Shown here: in pieces, positions 15,770 through 23,535 of the stretch | Position numbering within the stretch: position 1 is the first letter of the stretch | How the letters are laid out: each line of letters opens with the position of its first letter | Source of the DNA: Planctomycetota bacterium | GTDB taxonomy: Bacteria; Planctomycetota; Phycisphaerae; SM23-33 | DNA: 34,870 nucleotides | Direction of reading: 5' to 3' | Assembly: GCA_026693065.1 (NCBI GenBank) | Contig: JAPLNA010000012.1 | Span: 2,324 to 37,193, forward strand | Made by a program: the position numbers and the translations under genes | Notes under the pieces: generated by a model | Database searches by the model: none | What the model was told of the DNA's origin: nothing | What the model saw: the letters and a program-made list of their open reading frames with translations, nothing else

Positions 15770-16371
15770 GTGTCAGGCGGCAAGCCGATGGCCTTCACGT
15801 AGATCGCAGCCGCCTCACGTCCCCAGACTCGTCAGCGGCTTTCTCGGTAGGGCCGATGTCCTTGGCGTCCGGCAGGCGGAAATTCGAACTTAAAAAGCCG
15901 GAAATTAAAGGGCGGGCCATTCTTTATTATCGCCGCCTCGTTCGGGATTTTCGAAAAAGTGGATTTTCAGAAACCCCGCCATGGCGTTGTCTCGGGGGAA
16001 GAGGACGAGGCCGAGCAGATCACGCCAGACGGTCTTGACGCATCATATACAGAACGGGGCTGGGTGGCCGTGCCGCACGATCCCGGCCTTGGCTCCCGAC
16101 ACCACGCCCACCGTCCATCAAGCTCGTCGCCGCCCGCCGCCGTGGTCGAGACTCGTTTCGACCACGGCGACCTTAACCGTCTGCCGGTCCTCTCACGCCA
16201 TCTTCCGAGGCAAATCGGAGCAGGAAAAATTGCGTCCCCCGAAGTTTTTTTTCGGGGTGGTCCCGAGGGTCGTCCACAAGGGTCTGAAGAACCGCCCTCA
16301 TCGGCCACACGCAGTTGGGCTTGCATTCATCGAGATTTACGAATATGAAACAAAAAGGAAATAGCCGGTAA
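15770..16371. other. Gene-poor stretch after the recombinase, with relic coding and a strong hairpin
   Basis: No convincing gene occupies these 600 bases. On the minus strand, 15740-15890 reads as plausible coding in two frames (LPDAKDIGPTEKAADES, then AAAIYVKAIGLPPDTYWP) joined by a frameshift, suggesting a degraded gene that runs into the recombinase 3' end. A perfect 12-bp hairpin, CGCCGTGGTCGA / TCGACCACGGCG with an 8-base loop, lies at 16138-16169. It is not followed by a T-run. The rest shows nothing I can identify. Confidence 0.4.
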
Positions 16372-16391
16372 TTGAAAACTATATGTGTTGT

Positions 16392-16413
16392 AATTCCTTT
16401 CTATAAAGGAATT
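16392..16413. promoter_or_regulatory. Operator-like perfect inverted repeat
   Basis: AATTCCTTT - CTAT - AAAGGAATT, two perfect 9-bp arms around four bases, lies 66 bases upstream of the first gene of the cargo operon. TTGAAA at 16372-16377 and TATAAA at 16402-16407 are nearby but spaced 24 bases, too far for one standard promoter. The AT-rich palindrome in this position looks like a repressor site for the operon starting at 16480. Confidence 0.45.
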
Positions 16414-16479
16414 TATGGCAATTTTCCTCGCCTCGGATGGCTTTGGGCGGTGTACCATATAGGTGAAAGGAAGCACGAT

Positions 16480-17289
16480 ATGCGGAAAAACGATAAGAAC
16501 ACCAAGCTGGTCCCCAACGCCATTCCGGTTCACGTCAGGCGGACAAATGACCTGACAAAGCTGGCAGCAGCGATTCAGGCGGAAGTGAAGGGGGCCTTCG
16601 ACTCTTTCCGAACCGGCCTTCTCCATGCCAAGCGGGCGGGAGAGCTTCTGGTGGAGGCCCATGCCATTTGCTGCCACGGTGAGTGGTTGCCTTGGCTCAA
16701 GGCCAACTGCGGCGGCATCAGCGACCGGACGGCTCAGGTCTACATCCAGATTGCGGATAGGTGGTCTGAGCTTGAGGCAAAAACGGAGCGAGTTACGGAC
16801 TTGACCATTAACCAAGCCAGACGGCTGCTTTCCAAGCCGTCCAGCATGGCTGTTGGAAACGGCCCGCTCCAGCCCATGTCCGCCAGTGGGGCCATGCCTC
16901 CCAAGCCACCTGTTAATCATGATGCGACTGCCTCCGCTGGGGCCGCCCCTGATGGAGATGGAAGGCGGAAGCCCAAAGCCGCCCTTCCCGCACCAAGCCC
17001 CAAGGCGGCAACTTCCAAGGCGACGCCAGCCCCCGGAGCCGCCACGCCCCCGACCCCCAAGTGGGAAGTGTATGGCCCGGCAACAGCACCTACGCAGTCC
17101 AGCGACGATACCCCGCCGCCCAAGGAAGACCCCGACGCCCTGCTGTTCACCTTGAACGCCACTGGCCAGCGGCTCGCCCTCTGCGTCGCCAAGGCCCCTA
17201 CTGCTGAACATCCGGCAGAGTGCGCCAAGGCCCTTGAGGATATCGATAAGGCCGTTGCCGAAATCAGAAAGGTTCTGCCCCATGCTTGA
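16480..17289 (+). CDS. DUF3102 family protein
   Basis: The product is 269 aa. ATG at 16480 was chosen because GAAAGGAAGC precedes it. Residues about 45-110 carry the DUF3102 signature: AKRAGELLVEAHAICCHGEW, then LPWLKANCGGISDRTAQVYI. DUF3102 proteins occur in phages and integrative elements and are thought to bind DNA or act in regulation, but their role is not established. Residues about 125-215 form a low-complexity Pro/Ala/Lys-rich linker, and the last 50 residues form a predicted helical domain. Its stop overlaps the start of the methyltransferase by eight bases, so it heads a coupled operon with the modification genes. Confidence 0.75.
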   Translation: MRKNDKNTKLVPNAIPVHVRRTNDLTKLAAAIQAEVKGAFDSFRTGLLHAKRAGELLVEAHAICCHGEWLPWLKANCGGISDRTAQVYIQIADRWSELEAKTERVTDLTINQARRLLSKPSSMAVGNGPLQPMSASGAMPPKPPVNHDATASAGAAPDGDGRRKPKAALPAPSPKAATSKATPAPGAATPPTPKWEVYGPATAPTQSSDDTPPPKEDPDALLFTLNATGQRLALCVAKAPTAEHPAECAKALEDIDKAVAEIRKVLPHA

Positions 17290-18190
17290 TGCGAAGTACG
17301 TGAATCGGCTGCTCCATTGTGACTGCGTGGCCGGGATGCAGGAACTCCCCGACGAGTGCATCCCCCTGACGGTGACATCCCCGCCCTACGACGACATGCG
17401 GGAGTACGGTGGCCACCTGTTCGATTTCGAAGCTATCGCCCAACAGCTTTACAGGGTCACGATGCCCGGCGGGGTGGTGGTATGGGTTGTCAGGGATGCC
17501 GTCGTCTCCAGAGGCGAGTCGGGCACAAGCTTTCGGCAGGCCCTACGCTTCCAAGAACTCGGTTTTCTGCTCTACGAAACCATCATCATGGACCGCACGG
17601 GCTACTACTATGGCAATAACCCCCGGTATGGCGGCTCGCCCGAGTATGCGTTCGTCCTGAGCAAGGGCAAGCCGATGACGCTGAACTTCATCACCGACCG
17701 GCGAAACAAGAATGTCGGTGCCAGACAGCGATGCCATCGCCGCAGGAAAGACGGTGGCATCGACAAGTGCGGATTGTCGAAGCCCATCGGCATGTGGGGC
17801 CGCAGAGGACGTGTGTGGGTTTACAGTGTTGGCTTCAACCAGACGACCAAAGACAAGGCCGCCTATCGCCATTCGGCCCTGATGCCGGAGGCGATGGCTG
17901 AGGACTTGATTGTGTCGTTCAGCCTTCCCGGCGACCTCGTGTTCGACCCGTTTTCCGGGGCCGGAACGACGGCGAAGATGGCCCTGCTGAATTGCCGCCG
18001 TTATCTGGGCATGGAAATCCATGAGCCGTACCACGACACCGCTCTTCAACGGATACAAGTGGCCCAAGCTGAACTCGCCAGACGACTCGATAAGTCTCTC
18101 GGCATCCATCTCACCCAGAAGGCAAATCGGGCGGCCTTTCGGTGTGAGCGAATTGAACTGCCCGAACGACATGAAGGAAATCAGAAATGA
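17282..18190 (+). CDS. Site-specific DNA methyltransferase (SPPY type)
   Basis: The product is 302 aa. The catalytic motif IV is TSPPYDD (SPPY at residues 33-36) and comes before the SAM-binding motif I, FDPFSGAGTT (221-229), the order of the beta class. SPPY favours N4-cytosine methylation, though adenine methylases with SPPY exist. ATG at 17282 lies inside the end of the preceding gene (eight-base overlap), and the stop overlaps the next ORF as ATGA, so translation is coupled on both sides. No cognate restriction enzyme is adjacent. The PD-(D/E)XK protein at 27782 is 10 kb away and on the other strand. It may be an orphan methylase protecting the element. Confidence 0.88.
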   Translation: MLDAKYVNRLLHCDCVAGMQELPDECIPLTVTSPPYDDMREYGGHLFDFEAIAQQLYRVTMPGGVVVWVVRDAVVSRGESGTSFRQALRFQELGFLLYETIIMDRTGYYYGNNPRYGGSPEYAFVLSKGKPMTLNFITDRRNKNVGARQRCHRRRKDGGIDKCGLSKPIGMWGRRGRVWVYSVGFNQTTKDKAAYRHSALMPEAMAEDLIVSFSLPGDLVFDPFSGAGTTAKMALLNCRRYLGMEIHEPYHDTALQRIQVAQAELARRLDKSLGIHLTQKANRAAFRCERIELPERHEGNQK

Positions 18191-18345
18191 AACCCGTCGT
18201 AGTCATCATTCTCTCCAACGGTGTGGAAGCGGTCATTGCCGACCCGCCTTACGGCGGTGAGCATCGGCAAGAAGGCGGTCGGGCCAAGACCGTTCTGGAC
18301 ATTCTCAAGGCTCTCGTAATCCAACGTAAAGGTGGTCAGAAATGA
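18187..18345 (+). CDS. 52-aa mini-ORF with a methyltransferase DPPY motif
   Basis: The ORF runs ATG to TGA with ATGA overlaps to both flanking methyltransferase genes, so it is read in a continuous coupled cascade. The sequence MKPVVVIILSNGVEAVIADP then PYGGEHRQ parallels the start of the next gene (MKPIV... SNTVDGVLTDPPYG). It therefore holds methyltransferase motif IV but no SAM-binding region. The likeliest history is internal deletion of a third methyltransferase that kept the reading frame ends, leaving a translated peptide. A dedicated small protein that partners a methylase is the alternative. Confidence 0.55.
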   Translation: MKPVVVIILSNGVEAVIADPPYGGEHRQEGGRAKTVLDILKALVIQRKGGQK

Positions 18346-19337
18346 AACCGATTGTGCAGACGTATTGTGCCAGAGTTGAAGACGTTCTCCCGGGCCTCCC
18401 CTCGAACACGGTGGACGGCGTGCTGACTGACCCGCCCTACGGGATCGGGTTCTTGAACGCCGACTGGGACCATGAGGTGCCGCCGCCCTCCGTCTGGGCC
18501 GAAGTGTGCCGGGTGATGAAACCCGGAGCCTGCCTGATGGCCTTCAGCGGAACTCGTACATGGCACAAGCTGGGCTTGGCCCTCGAACAGGGGGGCCTAG
18601 TGATTGTGGACACCCTGATGTGGCTCTACGGCAAGGGCTTCCCCAAGGCGACGAACATGGCCTTGCGTATCGACAAAGCCTTGGGATGCTCCAACCGTGG
18701 CAAGAAGTTCAACGTGGCTGGCAAGCACGCCCCGAATGGGAAGGTGCTACCACCTCCTCCCCCTGTTGGGCCGTATGAGGCACGTACCCCAGAGGGGCAG
18801 CCATGGCTTGGTTATGGCAACGGCCTCAAGCCGAACTGGGAGCCGGTCATCCTCGCCCGCAAACCTCTGGACGGCACGTATGCCCAGAACGCCATGAAGT
18901 GGGGGTGCGGTGGCTTGAATATCGACGGAGGCCGGTTTGGCGACGGTCGCTATCCGGGCAATGTCCTCATCGATGAGGAAGCGGCACTCCTGCTGGACGC
19001 CCAAGATGCCATTCGCACAGGAGGCCAGCAGAAGAACGGCGGGCCATCTCGGTTCTTCCACGCAATCAAGGCAAGTCCGGCTGAACGCAATGCCGGGCTA
19101 GTTCTGCCCAACAATCACCCCACCGTCAAACCGATTGCCTTGGCCGAATACCTCGCCCGGCTCATCCTCCCGACGCAAAGGAAGACGCCTCGGACTTTGC
19201 TCGTGCCTTTTTGCGGAACGTTCTCCGAAATCATCGGAGCCGTCCGGGCAGGTTGGGATGAAGTCATCGGAATTGAGATGGACGAGAAGTTTTATCGTGC
19301 CGGACAGGCCCGGCTGATTCGTTGGTGTGCGGCGTGA
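18342..19337 (+). CDS. DNA methyltransferase (DPPY type)
   Basis: The product is 331 aa. Motif IV is TDPPYGIGF (DPPY at residues 30-33), typical of adenine-N6 methylation. HPTVKPIALAEYLARL precedes the SAM region, which reads VPFCGTFSEI (about 288-297) in place of the common DPFxGSG. This motif I is atypical, with a Phe at the position of a usual small residue, as in several phage methylases. The central part (residues 90-230) has the GKGFPKATNMALRIDKALG feature of phage-type modification enzymes. ATG at 18342 overlaps the preceding stop. A gap of 12 bases leads to the AAA ATPase gene. Target sequence unknown. Confidence 0.85.
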   Translation: MKPIVQTYCARVEDVLPGLPSNTVDGVLTDPPYGIGFLNADWDHEVPPPSVWAEVCRVMKPGACLMAFSGTRTWHKLGLALEQGGLVIVDTLMWLYGKGFPKATNMALRIDKALGCSNRGKKFNVAGKHAPNGKVLPPPPPVGPYEARTPEGQPWLGYGNGLKPNWEPVILARKPLDGTYAQNAMKWGCGGLNIDGGRFGDGRYPGNVLIDEEAALLLDAQDAIRTGGQQKNGGPSRFFHAIKASPAERNAGLVLPNNHPTVKPIALAEYLARLILPTQRKTPRTLLVPFCGTFSEIIGAVRAGWDEVIGIEMDEKFYRAGQARLIRWCAA

Positions 19338-19349
19338 CGGAGAATTGAA

Positions 19350-20273
19350 ATGAGCAGGCAAAAGGACAACCCGCTCGACGAGTTGAACAGACGCCTCGCC
19401 GTCGTTCGGGACAGGGTGCGTAGCGTTGCCATCGGCGGTCAGAACGGTTTCTACCTCTATGGCAGGGCCGGAACGTCGAAGACGTTCACCGTCATGCAGA
19501 CGTTGGCCGAACTGGGCGTACCGTACTACCGGCACGTCGGTCATCTTACAGAGATGGGCCTGTTCGACCTGCTGGCGGAGCAGTACGACCGGGTACTCGT
19601 GCTCGACGATGTGGGCGAACTCTTCTCCGCATCCAGCAGGAAGGCCCTGCAACTTCTGCTGGCGGCCCTTGGTGCCTCGCCGGATGGCAGCCGCACGAGA
19701 CCCATCCACTACAAGCGGCTCGGGCAGCACAGGACGGTTTACTTCACGGGTGGCATCATCTTCATCTCGAACCTTGAGCTTTCCAATACGCCGGTGCATG
19801 ACGCTCTCAAGAGCAGGGTCCAGTACCTCAAGTACGAGCCAACCGACGAACAGATTGCGGCCCTGATGTACCATGTCGCCGCACAGGGCTGGCCTGCCGG
19901 GGAACCCGTCCTGCGTCCAGAGGAGTGCCTTGAGGTGGCCGAGTTCATCGTCGCCGAATCGAACAGGCTGGATGTCCGTCTGGACATGAGGCTGCTGGTG
20001 GACAAGGCCTTGCCCGATTATTGCCTGTGGCGGGACGACAAGACGGAATCGCACTGGCGAGACCTCGTGCGGGCCACGATGGAAGAACGGCTGGTCGAGT
20101 TGCAGGATACCTCTGCCGAACACCTGAGCCGCTTCGCCCAGAAACAGGCCGAACTGCAAATCGTCAGGGAGATTCGGGACGCCTACGAGACAAGGGAGGA
20201 GCGAGCGGCGGCATGGAAGGCCCGAACCGGGAAATCGGAACGGGCGTTCTACCGGCGGCTCAAGGAACTTTGA
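19350..20273 (+). CDS. AAA-type ATPase of a mobile element
   Basis: The product is 307 aa. Walker A is GRAGTSKT (38-45), Walker B VLVLDDVGE (82-90), and a sensor-1 Asn follows in IIFISNLE. The residues after the ATPase core are a helical lid, then a charged, helical C-terminus (EIRDAYETREERAAAWKART) that could bind DNA. Family-level function is ATP-driven remodelling. In plasmids and islands such proteins act in replication or as transposition-type regulators. The start has GGAG upstream, and it closes the operon that begins at 16480. Its stop codon lies inside the large inverted repeat at 20270-20308. Confidence 0.75.
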   Translation: MSRQKDNPLDELNRRLAVVRDRVRSVAIGGQNGFYLYGRAGTSKTFTVMQTLAELGVPYYRHVGHLTEMGLFDLLAEQYDRVLVLDDVGELFSASSRKALQLLLAALGASPDGSRTRPIHYKRLGQHRTVYFTGGIIFISNLELSNTPVHDALKSRVQYLKYEPTDEQIAALMYHVAAQGWPAGEPVLRPEECLEVAEFIVAESNRLDVRLDMRLLVDKALPDYCLWRDDKTESHWRDLVRATMEERLVELQDTSAEHLSRFAQKQAELQIVREIRDAYETREERAAAWKARTGKSERAFYRRLKEL

Positions 20274-20308
20274 CAGTTTGACACTTTGGCAGAGTGTCAA
20301 AGTGTCAA
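20270..20308. promoter_or_regulatory. Double inverted repeat of an 8-base motif
   Basis: The layout is TTGACAGT-TTGACACT (20270-20285), a 7-base centre, then AGTGTCAA-AGTGTCAA (20293-20308). Four copies of one 8-mer are arranged as two head-to-tail pairs facing each other, with one mismatch in 16 between arms. It overlaps the ATPase stop codon. No T-run follows, so an operator or replication-protein site is more likely than an intrinsic terminator. Confidence 0.6.
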
Positions 20309-20616
20309 TCGGCCCAGTCGAGGTCGCATAAGTAGTAGAAGCCAGAGCCATGGCGAAAGATTTTCCACAATTTCTGCAATTAGGGCACGAATTCTCTTGC
20401 TGTGTCGCTGTTTTCTGGTAAACTATGCACAACAAAAGCCAACCATAAGTACATTAGCTAACTAACCCCACCACTGCATCTAACTACCCCACCCAACGGC
20501 ACCTCCCCCTGCGTTGTCATCGGGACGGCACGGCAGGCCACCTATCGGCCCCAGCGTCGTGAGGGTCATCACGGCAAGAAACCGTAACCGGCCCGAGAGG
20601 CTGGAAGGACAATATC
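20309..20616 (+). promoter_or_regulatory. Intergenic region with promoter and direct repeats
   Basis: There is no gene in these 308 bases. TTGCTG (20397-20402), 16 bases, TAAACT (20419-20424) could be a promoter for the operon at 20617. Two direct repeats, TAACTAACCCCACC (20459-20472) and TAACTACCCCACC (20481-20493), follow with a 22-base period, about two helical turns, as expected for protein-binding repeats. Two copies only, so chance is not excluded. Confidence 0.4.
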
Positions 20617-20847
20617 ATGCAAAGCTTTTATGGTAGTGTTGCATGGGGGATTGAAGACGTTCGAAAGCACCGGCCCGGTTGGACCGACGAGATGTGCCGG
20701 GAGTTCCTCCGTGACCATGGCCAGTCCATCGCCGACGCCATGACAGAAACCGGATGGGAAATCATCGAAGGCGTGCTGGCTTTGGCCGAGCAGGAAGAGA
20801 TGCCGTCGTGGCGGATAGCCGAGGCGGGAAAGGAAGTGGAAGTATGA
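20617..20847 (+). CDS. Hypothetical protein (76 aa)
   Basis: The start at 20617 is well supported by GGAAGGA upstream. The product is acidic and largely helical, with aromatic residues at the N-terminus (SFYGSVAWGIEDV) and many Glu towards the end. Its stop overlaps the ATG of the next gene as ATGA, so the two are coupled. I do not recognise the family. Small acidic proteins in this position in mobile elements are often DNA-mimic or regulatory proteins, but nothing here proves that. Confidence 0.65.
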   Translation: MQSFYGSVAWGIEDVRKHRPGWTDEMCREFLRDHGQSIADAMTETGWEIIEGVLALAEQEEMPSWRIAEAGKEVEV

Positions 20848-21464
20848 GTAATTCAAATGAAAACTACCTCGGCTTCAAGGCCCGCCGTGTTGGCACCGAA
20901 GGCTACGAGATAGTCGCACCCAATGGAAAGGTCTGGGGGTGGGCCGTGGACGGCTCGACAGCAATGCTGATGACGTTCGGCCTGAACTGGGTTCTCTTGA
21001 ACGAACAAGTCGTTCCCGAGATCGACGACGCCCCGGTAGATGGCGTCGTTGCCAGCGACAAAGGTGGCGTCTTGACCAACCTCTACGAAAACGGACGCCC
21101 CGGCTGCGGCCTGTTCACCATCGACCAAATTGGTACGGCTTCCTACGAAATCGTCCACCCCGGCGACTTCGCTATGGCGTCGGCTACCAGTTACGACTGG
21201 GCCTGCCAAATCGCCACGGCGTTGAACGAGAGGATGGTCAGGGGCGTGCAGATGCCGACTGACGGGGCGTTCGATCTTCCTGACGACAACGGAAGGCAGG
21301 AAGAGGATGACGACGAGTACCAGCCCCGGAAGGAGGATACCCCGTCCGGTCTCGACTGGGCGACCATGGACTGCTCTGACCCCGAGTGTGAGGGGCCTGA
21401 TACCTCGGATGAGCAGTACGAGGAGTATCGCCGGTGCTTCGGGCCGGGTCGGGATGAGCGATGA
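20844..21464 (+). CDS. Hypothetical acidic protein (206 aa)
   Basis: ATG at 20844 overlaps the previous stop, and the upstream extension of this frame is antisense-like and rejected. The first half contains two similar blocks, GTEGYEIVAPNGKVWGWAVD and GTASYEIVHPGDFAMASATS, each followed by a helix near an AMLMTF or QIATAL stretch, so the protein probably contains an internal duplication of about 80 residues. The C-terminal 60 residues are very acidic (EEDDDEYQ) and end with a CxxxxC pair (CSDPEC). No known family was recognised. A strong hairpin begins immediately at its stop codon. Confidence 0.65.
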   Translation: MSNSNENYLGFKARRVGTEGYEIVAPNGKVWGWAVDGSTAMLMTFGLNWVLLNEQVVPEIDDAPVDGVVASDKGGVLTNLYENGRPGCGLFTIDQIGTASYEIVHPGDFAMASATSYDWACQIATALNERMVRGVQMPTDGAFDLPDDNGRQEEDDDEYQPRKEDTPSGLDWATMDCSDPECEGPDTSDEQYEEYRRCFGPGRDER

Positions 21465-21510
21465 GGTAGAGAACCCGTGGCCCGAGGGGGCCACGGGTTC
21501 CTCCTCTACC
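21465..21510 (+). terminator. Strong two-part hairpin after the 206-aa gene
   Basis: The inner stem AACCCGTGGCC / GGCCACGGGTT (21472-21482, 21489-21499) and the outer stem GGTAGAG / CTCTACC (21465-21471, 21504-21510) are perfect and separated by a small one-sided bulge. The structure starts directly after the TGA at 21462-21464. There is no T-run, so termination would be weak or Rho-assisted. Transcript end protection is another possibility. Confidence 0.6.
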
Positions 21511-21732
21511 TGCTCAAAGAAATCGGTAGCAAAACCACAAAAATGGAAAACAGCAGACTTATATATAGCAGGTGGTATGCCTGCCACCACTGTTGGCGTA
21601 CCCGCAGGACGACGGGCGTATCGTCCAATCGAAGACCGCCGGTGAGGGCGGAACGTGATGAGCCGAGTGGAACCCTCGTGCGTGGCTGCTCACCCAGCCA
21701 TGTGCGGGGGTTCTGATTATTTAGGAGAAAAC
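21511..21732 (+). promoter_or_regulatory. Leader of the replicative helicase gene with a wobble-rich RNA hairpin
   Basis: An 18-bp uninterrupted RNA stem forms between 21670-21687 and 21696-21713 with an 8-base loop. It includes four G-U pairs, so it is not a DNA palindrome, and pairing at the RNA level is the simplest explanation. The stem ends 11 bases before the AGGAG site of the helicase ATG at 21733. AT-rich TATATA at 21560-21565 could be the -10 box. This leader is a good candidate for cis control or antisense-RNA control of replication. Confidence 0.5.
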
Positions 21733-23313
21733 ATGCCAGTAGAAATCGTACCTGTAGAAGAGGTGCCAGTGCTTACCGAGGAACAGCGAAGAGAATACGA
21801 AGCTCTCGTGGACCCCGATGTACGCCACGATGCCGTCACCTTTGCCGATGGACCGGCCTCCAAGGAAACTGACCCTGACGGCGACTTGCAGAAATACCTC
21901 GTCGGTTTGGTGCAGAGCAACGACCAGTGGGTGCGGAACATGATCGACGTTGTCAAGCCCGAGGACTTCACCACCGAAGCCCACCAACTGATCGTCCGCA
22001 AGGTCTATGAGTTCTTTCAGAAGTACGGCGGGTTGCCAGATAGTGCCGTCTTGGCGAAGGAACTGCGAGATGCCCTTGCGGAAAAGTCGCCCGAGCAGCA
22101 GTTGCTTGTGCTTGGCGAGATGTACCAGTGCTTCCAGTTCTTTGTCCCAAACATGTACACGACCGAGTACCTGACGGACATGGTGATCGAGTTCGCCAAG
22201 AAGAACGCCAGCAGAAAACTCTTCTCGGTGGCTCTCGCCGAGATGAAGGACGGGCAATACGACATGGCGAGCCTGATCCAAGGGCTGGAGAAGGCCAACG
22301 AGTTGACGTTGGGAGCCAAGGCGTTCGAGGGATTTGATGCCGTGCAGTTCTTGGAGTACGCTGACGGCCTGAGTCAGGATTGGATCATCAAGAGTTGGCT
22401 CGGGGCCGGTACGTTGACGTTGTTGGTGGGCCGGGAGAAACTTGGGAAAAGCACGTTGCTCTTCTCGCTGATCCCGGCATTCATGACGGGCCAGCGGTGG
22501 CTTGAGAAGATGCTCGTGAGGCAGTGTCCGGTGCTTTACCTTGACTTTGAAAACCCACCTGCCTACGTGCGGGATAATCTTACCAGTTACCTGCCTCGGG
22601 AGCAATTCGGCCCGGTGCGAGCGTTCCTTGATGTCCCGAAGAAGTTGCCTCCGGCTCTGACGGCCAACTGGCTGAAGGGCTATATGAAGCATCGTGGCCT
22701 CGACCAGCATCCCACCGGCGTAATCATTATCGATTCCGCCCGAGCCGCTTTCGGTGGGTTGTTCGAAGAGGTCGCCAACTGGGAGAACTCGGCGTCGGAG
22801 GTCAGAAAGGCCCTCCAGCCAATTCAGCAGGTGGCTCGGGAGAGTGGCTGGGCCATTGTTGTTGTCCATCACCAGAACAAGAGCGGCGGAACCTCGGGCA
22901 GTACCGATTGGGGCGGGGCTGTTGATTTTGTCTGGTCGTATATTGCCGGAGCGGCCAAGACGCAGCGGTTGCTCTCAATCGGCGGGCGACTGCTGGAGCA
23001 GCCCGATGACCTGATCCTTGAGAAGGTCGGGGCGGTCGTCACGGTTCGCACCAAGACGGAAGCCTTTGCGAAAATCGAAGCGGACGAAGGTGCCGAGATT
23101 CTGAAGCTCATCCCGATGATGAACGGCAACGAGGTCACGGTGGCCAACGGGATGGCGACGGAAAAGCTGCGAGAAACGACTGGATGGAGTATTGATAAGG
23201 TGAAGCGGGCCTTGACGAGGCTCACTGCATCGCAGCAGGTTCAGCGGAAGCGGGACGGCAAGGGCAACAACGCCCCGTATATTTACTGGCGGGAGGCTTT
23301 GCTGGAGCAATGA
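21733..23313 (+). CDS. RepA/DnaB-like replicative helicase (RecA-type ATPase)
   Basis: The product is 526 aa. ATG at 21733 has a perfect AGGAG site, and the 26 codons upstream are part of the leader hairpin. Residues about 50-180 are helical and resemble a DnaB N-terminal domain (LVGLVQSNDQW, TTEAHQLIVRKVYEFF). The RecA-like ATPase core has Walker A GREKLGKST (233-241), YLDFENP, Walker B GVIIIDSAR (Asp334) and VVHHQNKSG, as in plasmid RepA and AAA_25 helicases. The C-terminus (about 465-526) reads as a winged helix (LRETTGWSIDKVKRALTRL). The order DnaB-N-like / RecA / winged helix suggests one protein that both recognises the origin and loads as helicase. It is followed by a strong hairpin and a long noncoding stretch. 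Confidence 0.8.
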   Translation: MPVEIVPVEEVPVLTEEQRREYEALVDPDVRHDAVTFADGPASKETDPDGDLQKYLVGLVQSNDQWVRNMIDVVKPEDFTTEAHQLIVRKVYEFFQKYGGLPDSAVLAKELRDALAEKSPEQQLLVLGEMYQCFQFFVPNMYTTEYLTDMVIEFAKKNASRKLFSVALAEMKDGQYDMASLIQGLEKANELTLGAKAFEGFDAVQFLEYADGLSQDWIIKSWLGAGTLTLLVGREKLGKSTLLFSLIPAFMTGQRWLEKMLVRQCPVLYLDFENPPAYVRDNLTSYLPREQFGPVRAFLDVPKKLPPALTANWLKGYMKHRGLDQHPTGVIIIDSARAAFGGLFEEVANWENSASEVRKALQPIQQVARESGWAIVVVHHQNKSGGTSGSTDWGGAVDFVWSYIAGAAKTQRLLSIGGRLLEQPDDLILEKVGAVVTVRTKTEAFAKIEADEGAEILKLIPMMNGNEVTVANGMATEKLRETTGWSIDKVKRALTRLTASQQVQRKRDGKGNNAPYIYWREALLEQ

Positions 23314-23486
23314 AGACGCCAATCGGAAATCCTGCCGGAATATATGCCAACCTTGGCTGGGTCCATCACCGGCGAAGCACGAGGACGGTACTGGTGCCTG
23401 CGGATACCTCTGCCTTCTGCGGGAACCAGCAGGATCGCTGGCGGAGTGCAGGGAATAGGTTGAGTTTTCAGCCAAAAGCGGGTCTA

Positions 23487-23535
23487 GCGGAGCAAGCCCC
23501 GGGGCCTTACGGCCCCGGGGTGCTTCACACTCCGC
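23487..23535 (+). terminator. Intrinsic-type terminator hairpin after the helicase gene
   Basis: CCCCGGGGCC-TTAC-GGCCCCGGGG (23497-23520) is a perfect 10-bp stem. It is extended by AGCA/TGCT and by an outer GCGGAG/CTCCGC pair at 23487-23492 and 23530-23535. An AT-rich ATTTATT follows at 23536. It lies 174 bases after the helicase stop. Confidence 0.7.

Noticed and set aside
15967-16326. 119-codon minus-strand frame over the 16138 hairpin
   Set aside because: It has no ribosome site, Ser/Arg/Pro-rich shadow composition and no domain.
21640-21720. Hammerhead ribozyme or group II intron domain V in the helicase leader
   Set aside because: A TGATGAG word and a long stem drew attention, but the conserved GAAA core and the domain V bulge and receptor sequences are absent.
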